Shown here one piece after another: positions 23,815 to 31,708 of a stretch of DNA of 64,000 nucleotides. Both the position numbers and the translations under genes were made by a program. The stretch comes from Azoarcus sp031555955 (GTDB taxonomy: Bacteria; Pseudomonadota; Gammaproteobacteria; Burkholderiales; Rhodocyclaceae): positions 12,208 to 76,207 of the forward strand of contig JAVBTY010000028.1 of NCBI GenBank assembly GCA_031555955.1, given 5' to 3'. The notes under the pieces are model-generated. The model was not told where the DNA came from. It saw only the letters and a program-made list of their open reading frames with translations, and made no database searches. Each line of letters begins with the position of its first letter. Positions within the stretch are counted from its first letter, which is position 1.

Positions 23815-24172
23815 GTCTGCAAAATCTCCTGCCGCGCTCTCCGGGATCTGGAAATCACCATTGTTTTATGCCGTTGTTGTCACCCTTTTCGGGACGGCCC
23901 GCGTCTACGATCTGAATCCTTTCATCCTGGTCGCCCATGTGATCCTGGCGGGCGGGTTTTCCCTTTCGCTCTTGATGGTGCTATCTCCTGGCGCTCGCGC
24001 CAGGGTCTTGCAATCACCGTGGTTTTATGCCGTTGTTGCCGCCCTTTTCGTGGCGGGCGGCATCTACGGTTTCAACCCTTTCTTTCTGGTCGCCCAGGTG
24101 GTCATGGTGGGCGGGCTTTTCCTTGCTCCATTCGCGCTGATGCTGTTCCTGATCGCCCTGATCGGGCGCTGA
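23813..24172 (+). CDS. Small membrane protein with a 53-codon internal tandem duplication
   Basis: The ATG at 23813 opens a 119-residue hydrophobic protein made of two similar halves. SPLFYAVVVTLFGTARVY / NPFILVAHVILAGG is followed by SPWFYAVVAALFVAGGIY / NPFFLVAQVVMVGG. At DNA level the halves are offset by 159 bp (TTTTATGCCGTTGTTG begins at 23864 and 24023). Each half predicts two helices. No family is recognised. The start overlaps that of the divergent tape-measure remnant, and the frame lies within prophage debris, so it may be a phage-borne accessory gene. Confidence 0.5.
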   Translation: MSAKSPAALSGIWKSPLFYAVVVTLFGTARVYDLNPFILVAHVILAGGFSLSLLMVLSPGARARVLQSPWFYAVVAALFVAGGIYGFNPFFLVAQVVMVGGLFLAPFALMLFLIALIGR

Positions 24173-24192
24173 CGCGCCCGGCCTTATCACGG

Positions 24193-24372
24193 TCAGAGCA
24201 GGCTCACGCGCGCGAATCCGCTGTAGTCATCATCGGTCGCCAGCTCCGGCACGTAGAGCGCCTTGCCTCCGAGCGACAGCGCGGCTTCTTCGTCGCCGAT
24301 CCAGCTGAAATCGCCATCCAGCGTCAGACTCACGCGCGGGATGATCAGGCGCGCTTTCTGAATTGCCCCGAG
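24193..24372 (-). pseudogene. Phage tail-protein C-terminal remnant
   Basis: An open minus-strand stretch of 59 codons with no start of its own reads LIIPRVSLTLDGDFSWIGDE, then AALSLGGKALYV and ends SGFARVSLL. This is the style of a phage tail tube or structural protein C-terminus. It is cut at its upstream end by the IS481-type remnant. Together with the tape-measure fragment it indicates a decayed prophage tail module. Confidence 0.4.
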
Positions 24373-24377
24373 TTTTC

Positions 24378-24674
24378 CAGGACATTCCCCCTGCCGATGA
24401 GCCGAAGACTTTCGCCGTCGGTTTCCTGAAAGCCGCCGTAGCTCACTACGCGGCTGTGGTGGGTCGCATCCAGCGCGTGCTGACGGACAACGGCAGCGCC
24501 TATCGCTTAAAGCCCTTTGCCCGTGCCTGTCGGGTACCCGGCATCAGGCACCAACTTTATCGGCCGCAAACCAACGGCAAGGCTGAACGTTTCGTCCAGA
24601 CGTGTCTGCGGGAATGGGTCTATGCCAGAGCCTATGCCAACAGCGCTGAACGCACCTCCTGGCTGCCTTCCTGA
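24378..24674 (+). mobile_element. IS481-family transposase 3' remnant
   Basis: The frame encodes the end of an IS481-type DDE transposase (rve core): RVLTDNGSAYR with the second catalytic Asp, then YRPQTNGKAERFVQTCLREW with the catalytic Glu in KAERF, then YARAYANSAERT. The N-terminal half, including the helix-turn-helix and first Asp, is missing, and the frame closes before the usual HRPHGSL ending, so it is inactive. It butts against a phage tail fragment on the left and the 3' end of the GGDEF gene on the right. No intact terminal inverted repeats were identified. Confidence 0.8.
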
Positions 24675-24703
24675 CCTGCTACAACAGACAGCGACCTTTC
24701 TGT

Positions 24704-26644
24704 TTACTGAACAGAGGCCACGCGGTTACGCCCACGGCCTTTCGCAGCATAAGCCCCCTGGTCGGCACGCTTGATCAGCGCATCAAAATCTTCCATTGTG
24801 CCGTCGCGCGTGGCCACACCAACGCTGATTGTCAATTGCAACTGCAGATCGCCCGTATTGATCACAAAGTTTTCGACCGCACACCGGAGACGTTCGCCAC
24901 AAACCAGCGCGGCCTCCAGCGCGGTATCCGGGCAGATAACAAGAAACTCGTCTCCGCCGGTCCGGCAGATCACATCATGGCCGCGCAATGCCGTACGCAG
25001 GGCAGCTGAAACCTGGCGCAGCACGCTATCGCCGATATCATGCCCCCAGGTATCGTTGATCTGCTTGAAACCGTCCAGATCAATGATCATGCAGGACATG
25101 GGGTGCCGGTTTCGCGTTGTCGCCGTCCATTCCTGGCCGATGCGGTCGATCGCATACCGGCGGTTGGGGAATCCGGTCAGCGCATCCGTTAATGCCGCCT
25201 CCTGCAGGCGCCGGTTTGTAATCGCCAGTTCCGCGGCGAAATGGCGCAGTTCCTCGCGTTCATGCTCCAGCTCCTGTTGCAGGCGGACCGTGCGTTGCCC
25301 CGCGCGCAGACGGGCGCCAAAAATTTTTGGCTTCACGGGCTTGACCAGGAAATCATCCACCCCGGTTTCAAAAGCCTCGATCAGACGTTCGTCATCCTCT
25401 CCGTGCGTCACCAGAAGAATGTAGATTCCACGCCCCACTCTGGTTGCACGCAAGGCGCGCACCAGGTGCAGCCCCTCCATGCCTTTCATGCTCCAGTCGA
25501 TCACCATCATGTGCGGCTGGGTTTCGAGCGCCAGTTCCATGCATTGCTGGCCAGTTTCAGCTTCCAGCACCGCATGCCCCGCCTCTTCCAGGACGTTGCG
25601 CAGCAGCTTTCGCACCGCGGCTTCGTCATCGGCAACAAGCACACGCATGCCGTCAGCGCCGGGGACCGTAGCAGTTCCGTTTCCCGGCAGATCTGGCCGA
25701 GCTGTGCCCGCAAGAGGTTTTTCATCGTTCTGGCGGATCAGTTCGCTGAAGGACGGTGGATCGTTCGTTTCAAGCTGCAGCAGTTTTCCCCACTCCACCC
25801 ATTCCCGCCCGATACATTCGCAGGCGGCGGCGAAATCTTCCCGGCTCAGACCAAGCCGGGTGCCAAGCCTGAGCACCGCTGGCATCAGCCCGGCCTGTTC
25901 AATTTCCGGAGCAAGGCAGATTTCGGCAATAGCGCGCGACAGCACCAGGCTCTGCATCAATATTGCGGTGCGTGATTCTCCGTCAAAATTCGATTCTTCC
26001 GCCTGTCCGAAATACAGCACCGCTCCGGTAAAAACGGGCGGAACGCCCCAGTCCGCCAGCATCGCCGCGCCCAGTTCGTGGTGATTCATGGCGAAAGCCT
26101 GCTGTTCAAGTTCCGCCAGTTTCACCTTCGGGGTGCGCTGCGCCTCCAGCAGAAGCCGCCCGTACCCGGCCGGATACAGGGTCGCAAGGGCCAGCTCGCC
26201 GATCCGGGCAAGCAGACCGATACTGAAAGCCTCATCCGCGGCGATAGCCCGTACCCGCAGGGCGATTACCTGCATTGACAACGCCATCAGCAGGGAGGAA
26301 GACCAGAATCGCACGTAGTCGAATCCTGGACAGACTCCCTTGCGGTAGCTGGAGAGCAGCGAAAACCCCAGCGCCATCGTCCGCACCGCGGGCAGACCAA
26401 GCACCACCAGCGCCTCCGGCACCGATACGATCGCACGTCCGCTGAGCCTCACCGTGCCGTTGGCCGCCTTGATCAGACGGCCAACGAATGCTGGATCGCT
26501 TTTGATGACCTGCGTCAGCTCAGACATGGAAACATCGTCGTCCCGGGTCAGACGAATCACCGCCAGCGCAACGCCGCGCGGCGAAGGCAGATCTCCGGAA
26601 GCCTTGATCTGTTCGAAGCGGTTCATGTCAATCGGGCCTGGCAT
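24704..26644 (-). CDS. HDOD - receiver - GGDEF signalling protein (diguanylate cyclase)
   Basis: Three domains in one 646-residue chain. HDOD lies at about 5-210 (LPSPRGVALAVIRLTRDDDV, VSVPEALVVLGLPAVRTMAL, MNHHELGAAMLADWG). A receiver lies at about 330-450 (VLVADDEAAVRKLLRN, phospho-Asp in MMVIDWSMKGM, FLVKPVKPK). A GGDEF domain lies at about 480-640 (LTDALTGFPNRRYAID, IIDLDGFKQINDTWGHDIGD, RTGGDEFLV). The active-site GGDEF is intact, and an RxxD inhibitory site (RGHD) sits five residues before it. It should make c-di-GMP under phospho-control and product inhibition. The start at 26644 is preferred; later and earlier ATGs exist. An HD-GYP regulator lies nearby. Confidence 0.92.
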   Translation of the reverse strand: MPGPIDMNRFEQIKASGDLPSPRGVALAVIRLTRDDDVSMSELTQVIKSDPAFVGRLIKAANGTVRLSGRAIVSVPEALVVLGLPAVRTMALGFSLLSSYRKGVCPGFDYVRFWSSSLLMALSMQVIALRVRAIAADEAFSIGLLARIGELALATLYPAGYGRLLLEAQRTPKVKLAELEQQAFAMNHHELGAAMLADWGVPPVFTGAVLYFGQAEESNFDGESRTAILMQSLVLSRAIAEICLAPEIEQAGLMPAVLRLGTRLGLSREDFAAACECIGREWVEWGKLLQLETNDPPSFSELIRQNDEKPLAGTARPDLPGNGTATVPGADGMRVLVADDEAAVRKLLRNVLEEAGHAVLEAETGQQCMELALETQPHMMVIDWSMKGMEGLHLVRALRATRVGRGIYILLVTHGEDDERLIEAFETGVDDFLVKPVKPKIFGARLRAGQRTVRLQQELEHEREELRHFAAELAITNRRLQEAALTDALTGFPNRRYAIDRIGQEWTATTRNRHPMSCMIIDLDGFKQINDTWGHDIGDSVLRQVSAALRTALRGHDVICRTGGDEFLVICPDTALEAALVCGERLRCAVENFVINTGDLQLQLTISVGVATRDGTMEDFDALIKRADQGAYAAKGRGRNRVASVQ

Positions 26645-26856
26645 TGTTTTTTTCCCTGTCACAAAAATCCCGCAGCCTGTCCGCCGCATCGGTCAAGGAA
26701 CTTTACCCTGCTACCGTGCGGATCGTCGACCGCCAGACGCGCCAGGTTTCCCGGAGCAGTCAGCGTAAAGTGCCCCCATGCAGCCAGTAACGCAAAAAAG
26801 GATTTGACTTATGAATCCTGACGCTGGAAAAACGGCTCTGTTTTCAGAACAGCCCC

Positions 26857-27573
26857 TCAAACCAGGGTTGCGGGCTCTTCCGCCAGCTGCCCTTCCCGCA
26901 TGCGTAGCACGCGCCCGCAGCGCCGCGCCAGCGCCTCATCGTGAGTAACAAGAACAAGCGTTGTACCCGCCTCGCGGTTGAGGCTGAACATCAGTTCGAT
27001 GACCGTGCGGCCGGTTTCGGCATCGAGATTGCCGGTGGGTTCGTCGGCCAGCAGCAGGCCAGGATCCGGCGCAAACGCGCGCGCCAGCGCCACGCGCTGC
27101 TGCTCACCGCCGGAAAGATGTTTCGGATAGTGTCCAAGCCGGTCGCCAAGCCCCACTCGCGCCAGCCAGCGCGCGGCAACCGCACGGGCATCGCCCGCAC
27201 CGGCCAGTTCCAGCGGCAGCATGACGTTTTCCAGCGCGGTCAGTGCGGGCAACAGCTGGAAGGACTGAAAAACAAAGCCGATTGATGCGCCGCGCAGGGC
27301 CGCGCGCGCATCTTCGTCAAGGTGGAACAGATCGGCGCCCTGAATGCGCACCGTGCCAGCGCTGGGAACATCAAGCCCGGCGAGCAGTCCGAGCAGTGTC
27401 GATTTGCCCGAACCGGATGCGCCGACGATAGCCACCGACTCACCCGCGCCGACGGTAAAACCGATGTCGTGCAGAATATGCAGATCGCCCCGGCCATCGG
27501 CCATGGCGACCCACTTGCCAAGCCCGGCCGCCTCGACGACCGGAATGGGAGATACCATGCCGCTACGATCCAT
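26857..27573 (-). CDS. ybbA: YbbA/LolD-type ABC transporter ATP-binding protein
   Basis: An ABC ATPase of the MacB/LolD class, with Walker A GASGSGKST, Q-loop FVFQSFQLLPALTALENV, signature LSGGEQQR, Walker B LLLADEPTGNLD and the H-loop VTHD. Placement divergent to tesA is the standard ybbA position, although the usual partner permease ybbP is not next to it here. The ATG at 27571-27573 follows an AGAGGG Shine-Dalgarno and overlaps the tesA start region by 17 bp. The substrate is unknown; 238 residues. Confidence 0.88.
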   Translation of the reverse strand: MDRSGMVSPIPVVEAAGLGKWVAMADGRGDLHILHDIGFTVGAGESVAIVGASGSGKSTLLGLLAGLDVPSAGTVRIQGADLFHLDEDARAALRGASIGFVFQSFQLLPALTALENVMLPLELAGAGDARAVAARWLARVGLGDRLGHYPKHLSGGEQQRVALARAFAPDPGLLLADEPTGNLDAETGRTVIELMFSLNREAGTTLVLVTHDEALARRCGRVLRMREGQLAEEPATLV

Positions 27574-28177
27574 CCTCACCCTCTTCCCGATCCTGTTTGT
27601 CATCCTGTGTTCCGGCACCGCGCATGCAACGACGATTCTGGTGTGGGGCGACAGCCTCTCCGCCGGCTACGGCCTGAAGCCCTCAGAAGCCTGGCCCACT
27701 CTCCTGCAGACGCGCCTGACAAACGAGGGGTTCCGCCACACCGTGGTCAATGGTAGCGTTTCCGGCGAGACATCGGCAGGCGGTCGTTCCCGGCTGCCCG
27801 CCGCGCTGGAACAGCATAAACCGGACATCCTGATCCTCGAACTCGGCGCCAACGACGGCCTGCGCGGACTCAGGCCGACCCTGCTCACCGACAATCTCAA
27901 GACGATGGTGGGCGCCGCCCGTACCGCTGGCGCGCGCGTGCTGCTGATCGGCATGCGCATGCCCCCCAATTACGGCCCGGTCTATACAGCCCGTTTTGAA
28001 CAGAGTTTCACCGACGTGGCGCAGGCGGACAAGGTGCCGCTGGTGCCTTTCCTGTTCGATGGCTTCGCCGACAAACCCGCCCTGTTCCAGTCCGACGGCA
28101 TTCACCCCACCGCGGCGGCACAGCCGCTGATTCTTGATACCGTCTGGAAGGAACTGACGCCACTGCTGCAGCCCTGA
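27557..28177 (+). CDS. tesA: Arylesterase / acyl-CoA thioesterase I (TesA, SGNH hydrolase)
   Basis: A periplasmic SGNH-fold esterase/thioesterase/lysophospholipase. The signal peptide LTLFPILFVILCSGTAHA is followed by block I WGDSLSAGYG with the nucleophile Ser, block II VNGSVSGETSAGG, block III ELGANDGLRG and block V DGIHPTAAAQ with the catalytic Asp and His. The ATG at 27557 follows GGGAG and gives 206 residues. It is divergent from ybbA with overlapping 5' ends, so each promoter must lie within the other gene. Confidence 0.94.
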   Translation: MPLRSILTLFPILFVILCSGTAHATTILVWGDSLSAGYGLKPSEAWPTLLQTRLTNEGFRHTVVNGSVSGETSAGGRSRLPAALEQHKPDILILELGANDGLRGLRPTLLTDNLKTMVGAARTAGARVLLIGMRMPPNYGPVYTARFEQSFTDVAQADKVPLVPFLFDGFADKPALFQSDGIHPTAAAQPLILDTVWKELTPLLQP

Positions 28178-28222
28178 TGCGGCCGCGCCGGGCCCCTCGT
28201 CCGCCCGGCCCCGCATGGTTTT

Positions 28223-29263
28223 TCACTCAACTTCCACCCTGCCCGGCCCCGCCGCCATACATCCGATCACGCGGCCCTCCACGCCCTGCGCGGCGGCGAT
28301 AGCGGCCTGCGCCTCATCCAGCGCATGCGGCGCGCAGGCAATGAGCAGACCGCCGGATGTCTGCGGATCGGTGAGTAGCGCGCGCTGCCACGGCTGCACC
28401 GTTTCCGCCAGCGCCACCGCTTCACCGTAGCTCGCCCAGTTGCGCGCGGATGCGCCGGTGGCGATGCCCTCGCGCGCAATACCAGCCGCCTCATCGATCA
28501 ACGGCAGATCGCCGAAACGCAGCCGCGCCGTCAAACCCGCGCCACGGCACATTTCCAGCAGGTGCCCGGCAAGGCCGAAGCCAGTCACGTCCGTCATCGC
28601 ATGCACGCCATCAATGGCGGCAAGCGCGATGCCAGCGCGATTCAGCAGCGTCGTCCAGCGCAGCATTTCCCCATAACCGGCGGGCGACAGCCGTCCCTTT
28701 TTCAACGCGGCGGACAGCATGCCAATGCCTAGCGGCTTGGTGAGCAGCAGCACATCGCCAGCATGCGCGCCCGCATTGGTGCGCACCCGCGCCGGATCAA
28801 CAATGCCGACGCCGACGAGACCGTAAATCGGCTCCAGGACATCGATGGAATGGCCGCCCGCAAGCGGAATACCGGCTTCGCGGCACACCGACGCGCCGCC
28901 TTCGAGAATGCGCCCGATCACCTCCGGCGGCAGTTTGTCCAGCGGCATGCCAACCAGCGCCAGAGCGAGGATAGGCGCGCCACCCATCGCGTAGACGTCG
29001 GACAGGGCATTGGTGGCGGCGATGCGGCCGAAGTCGGCGGGATCATCGACGATCGGGGTAAAGAAATCCGTGGTGACGACCACCGCCTGGCGATCGTTAA
29101 GACGATATACGGCGGCATCATCGGCGGTATCGGCGCCGACCAGCAGATCTGTCGGCACAATGCCCGCCGGCACGCGCGCGAGCAGATCAGCAAGCACGGC
29201 GGGCGCGATTTTGCAGCCGCATCCGCCACCATGAGAAAATTGGGTGAGTTTGATCGTATTCAT
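28223..29263 (-). CDS. selD: Selenophosphate synthetase SelD
   Basis: SelD makes selenophosphate from selenide and ATP, the selenium donor for Sec-tRNA and for 2-selenouridine. The start at 29263 (MNTIKLTQFSHGGGCGCK) gives 346 residues; the minus frame is open further upstream but that part is antisense to mnmH. The active-site residue is Cys15, not selenocysteine, with the essential Lys at 18. Other landmarks are DDAAVYRL, TDFFTPIVDDP, AATNALSDVYAMGG and AGGHSI. It is divergent from mnmH by 51 bp. Confidence 0.96.
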   Translation of the reverse strand: MNTIKLTQFSHGGGCGCKIAPAVLADLLARVPAGIVPTDLLVGADTADDAAVYRLNDRQAVVVTTDFFTPIVDDPADFGRIAATNALSDVYAMGGAPILALALVGMPLDKLPPEVIGRILEGGASVCREAGIPLAGGHSIDVLEPIYGLVGVGIVDPARVRTNAGAHAGDVLLLTKPLGIGMLSAALKKGRLSPAGYGEMLRWTTLLNRAGIALAAIDGVHAMTDVTGFGLAGHLLEMCRGAGLTARLRFGDLPLIDEAAGIAREGIATGASARNWASYGEAVALAETVQPWQRALLTDPQTSGGLLIACAPHALDEAQAAIAAAQGVEGRVIGCMAAGPGRVEVE

Positions 29264-29314
29264 CAATGACCAGGGAAAACGGGCAAGGCGGCAGGCCCCG
29301 AAAGAGACAGCATC

Positions 29315-30367
29315 ATGGAAATACGCAGGGGCGTTGCGACCGTAGCACAGCTGGCGACCTTTGACGAGATCATCGACGCGCGCACACCGGCAGAATTCGC
29401 GGAAGACCGCCTGCCCGGCGCAATCAGCCTGCCAACGCTGGACGACGCGCAGCGCATCGCCGTTGGCACGGCCTATAAACAACGTTCGGCCTTCGAGGCG
29501 CGGCGCATCGGCGCGGCGATGGCGGCGGAAAACATCGCCCGCCACCTTGCCGGGCACTTTCACGACAAACCAAAAAACTGGCGTCCGCTGGTCTATTGCT
29601 GGCGCGGCGGCATGCGCAGCGGCGCGCTCGTCACCTGCCTGCGCATGGTGGGCTGGGACGCCTGCCAGCTCGAAGGTGGCTACAAGGCATTCCGCAACCA
29701 CGTTATCAGCGAACTGGGGCAGCTCCCCGCCCGCCTTGCCTTGCGCGTGCTGTGCGGCCCCACCGGCAGCGGCAAGACGCGGATTCTCGAAGCGCTCGCC
29801 GCGCAGGGCGCACAGACGCTCGACCTTGAAGCGCTGGCGGCGCACCGGGGCTCGGTGCTGGGCGCAATGCCCGAACGCCCGCAGCCATCGCAAAAAGCGT
29901 TCGAAACCCTGCTGCACGAACGCCTGCGCCAGCTCGACCCGGCCCGGCCCGTATTCATCGAAGCGGAAAGCCGCAAGATCGGCCGCCTGCAGGTGCCCGA
30001 GCCCTTGCTGGCGGCAATGCGCGCGGCTCCCTGCATCGTCATCGACGCCGGGCGCAATGCGCGGTGTGATTTTCTCTTGCGCGATTACGCCTGGATTGGC
30101 GACGACATCACCGCCCTGCAGGAAAATCTCGACCGCCTCCAGGGGCTGCAAAGCAATGAAACGCTGGCCCGCTGGCGTGAATGGGCTAACGCGGGCAAAC
30201 TGAAGCCGCTACTCGGGGAACTGGTTGATCTGCACTACGACCCGCTTTACCGCCGCTCACACGGCGGCAATTACCGCCAGTTCGCCGCCGCGCCGCGCCT
30301 TGTCGCGGACGATCTTTCACCCGTCGCGGTAGAAGACCTCGCCCGCCGCATTCTCACGCAGGGCTGA
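29315..30367 (+). CDS. mnmH: tRNA 2-selenouridine synthase MnmH (SelU)
   Basis: MnmH replaces the sulfur of 2-thiouridine at the tRNA wobble position with selenium using selenophosphate, by way of geranylation. The N-terminal rhodanese domain holds the catalytic Cys95 in VYCWRGGMRSG. The C-terminal P-loop domain has GPTGSGKT at 148-155 and continues with FIEAESRKIG. 350 residues, close to the family norm. Divergent from selD, forming a compact selenium-to-tRNA module; selA and selB are not in the window, so selenoprotein synthesis cannot be judged. Confidence 0.95.
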   Translation: MEIRRGVATVAQLATFDEIIDARTPAEFAEDRLPGAISLPTLDDAQRIAVGTAYKQRSAFEARRIGAAMAAENIARHLAGHFHDKPKNWRPLVYCWRGGMRSGALVTCLRMVGWDACQLEGGYKAFRNHVISELGQLPARLALRVLCGPTGSGKTRILEALAAQGAQTLDLEALAAHRGSVLGAMPERPQPSQKAFETLLHERLRQLDPARPVFIEAESRKIGRLQVPEPLLAAMRAAPCIVIDAGRNARCDFLLRDYAWIGDDITALQENLDRLQGLQSNETLARWREWANAGKLKPLLGELVDLHYDPLYRRSHGGNYRQFAAAPRLVADDLSPVAVEDLARRILTQG

Positions 30368-30394
30368 CCGCCGCCGCACACGCGCCAGAACCGT

Positions 30395-30940
30395 TCAGGG
30401 CAAACGGGGCGTCACGCGCCCCCGGACGGCGCACAGGCGTTGCACCACTGCCGCGCGCGGGGCGGCGATCTCGCCCTGTTCAAAGGCGACCACAGTCCAG
30501 TCCGGCGGCAGGCGCTGGAGCAGTTCGTCCGGGGCCAGCAGAAAATCCGGGCTGGCGGGTCGGCCGAAACGTTCGTTGCCCTCCATGAAGGTTTCATAGA
30601 TCAGCACCCCTCCCGGACCAGGCAGGCCAAACAGCGCATCGAGCCGGGGGCGAAACAGATAACTGGTCACCACCACGGCATCGAAACAGCGCCCCCCATA
30701 AGGCCACGGGCCGCTTTCCAGATCGGCCCGGAACGGCTTCACCCCTGGCGCATCGCGCAGCAGATCAAGCGTGGCGGCGTCACGATCCACCGCCTCGACA
30801 CGAAAACCACGCCGCGCCAGCCACCGTGCGTGCCGCCCTGCGCCGCAGGCGTAATCAAGCACCTCGCCGCCAGGCGCGATCAGGGGTGCGAAACGCACCA
30901 CCCACGGCGACGGTACGGGTTGCCCGCCAGGTTCAGTCAT
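30395..30940 (-). CDS. Class I SAM-dependent methyltransferase
   Basis: A 181-residue Rossmann methyltransferase: motif I EVLDYACGAGRHARWLA near residue 35, the acidic end of beta-2 VEAVDRD, motif IV CFDAVVVTSYLF and then GVLIYETFMEGNERFG. The last resembles the TehB-like or DUF-type small methyltransferases common in betaproteobacteria. The start at 30940 (MTEPGG) is chosen over an ATG eight codons upstream. It is convergent with mnmH, 27 bp apart. The substrate is unknown. Confidence 0.85.
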   Translation of the reverse strand: MTEPGGQPVPSPWVVRFAPLIAPGGEVLDYACGAGRHARWLARRGFRVEAVDRDAATLDLLRDAPGVKPFRADLESGPWPYGGRCFDAVVVTSYLFRPRLDALFGLPGPGGVLIYETFMEGNERFGRPASPDFLLAPDELLQRLPPDWTVVAFEQGEIAAPRAAVVQRLCAVRGRVTPRLP

Positions 30941-31017
30941 ATTTCCGTAGTCTCCACTGACCACAGGGGCGCGTGGGCGGCGAGCGCCGACGTAGCAAGC
31001 CCGGCGCCACGCGCTTG

Positions 31018-31632
31018 TCAGCCCGGTTTTTTCCAGCTGATCCGACGTGTTTCACTGCAGCCCAGAATATTGATGTCGTTTGCAGTTCGTTCGATGTCCC
31101 AGACTTGCCAGGTAGCAAGAACATTTCTGTACAAGGGTGTTCCGTCCTGAGCGTAGATCGCCACAAAGTAGCGTCCTGTCGAGGCCCGGGATTTATTCAC
31201 AACCATGATTACGGGATCACTGCCAAGCTTGTCGACCCCAAGCCGCATGGGGTGCATCACAAACACGGATGGCAGTTTTTCCTGGATGGTTGGCGTACCG
31301 TCTTTCTTCGCCATGAACTCCCGTTCTTTAAAAGATACGTCGAGCCCCAGGTCCGGAATTTTAGAAGCTCTTCCTTCGAGCCGGTCGAGATGGAAGTGGA
31401 ACGAACGAAAAATGTCTTCGAAATGTTGCGATATTCCCGCCCACGTTTCCTTTGACCTGCCGCGGCACTGGTTTTCTGTTACTTCCTCAGAAAGTTGCGG
31501 CGAGATATAGCCTTGATAATTTTCGATCTCTGCAATGTTTTTCCTGGAATCCCAGCTTGCACCTGCAATACCGCCGCCAGAATCGCAGCCGACCATCACT
31601 AGCGCCAGGAGCATAAATAGTACGTTTCGCAT
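31018..31632 (-). CDS. Putative lipoprotein of unknown function
   Basis: The ATG at 31630-31632 starts a lipoprotein signal (LFMLLALVMVGC, lipidated Cys near residue 17), giving 204 residues. No family is recognised. The mature part holds two further cysteines (NQCRGRSKETW and ILGCSETRRISW) and a beta-rich C-terminal half. Codon use and base composition are visibly less GC-rich than in its neighbours, which suggests transfer. It stands alone between a methyltransferase and a sugar dehydrogenase, all on the minus strand. Confidence 0.6.
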   Translation of the reverse strand: MRNVLFMLLALVMVGCDSGGGIAGASWDSRKNIAEIENYQGYISPQLSEEVTENQCRGRSKETWAGISQHFEDIFRSFHFHLDRLEGRASKIPDLGLDVSFKEREFMAKKDGTPTIQEKLPSVFVMHPMRLGVDKLGSDPVIMVVNKSRASTGRYFVAIYAQDGTPLYRNVLATWQVWDIERTANDINILGCSETRRISWKKPG

Positions 31633-31708
31633 AGGCCCAACTTCCCTGGTGACGGCTCCTCCCGGACGGACATCCGGCGCGCGTATTCTAGCAAGCAGCC
31701 AGGCTCCT

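Noticed and set aside
26760..26860. Possible IS end (AAAGTGCCCCCATG) upstream of the ybbA 3' end
   Set aside because: No partner inverted repeat or transposase sequence could be matched to it in the window.
29219..29221. Selenocysteine (UGA) in SelD
   Set aside because: The active-site codons read as Cys (GGGCGCK); no in-frame TGA is present.
28223..30151. A 642-residue SelD with a long N-terminal extension
   Set aside because: The extension is the antisense of mnmH; the conserved SelD N-terminus starts at the ATG at 29263.
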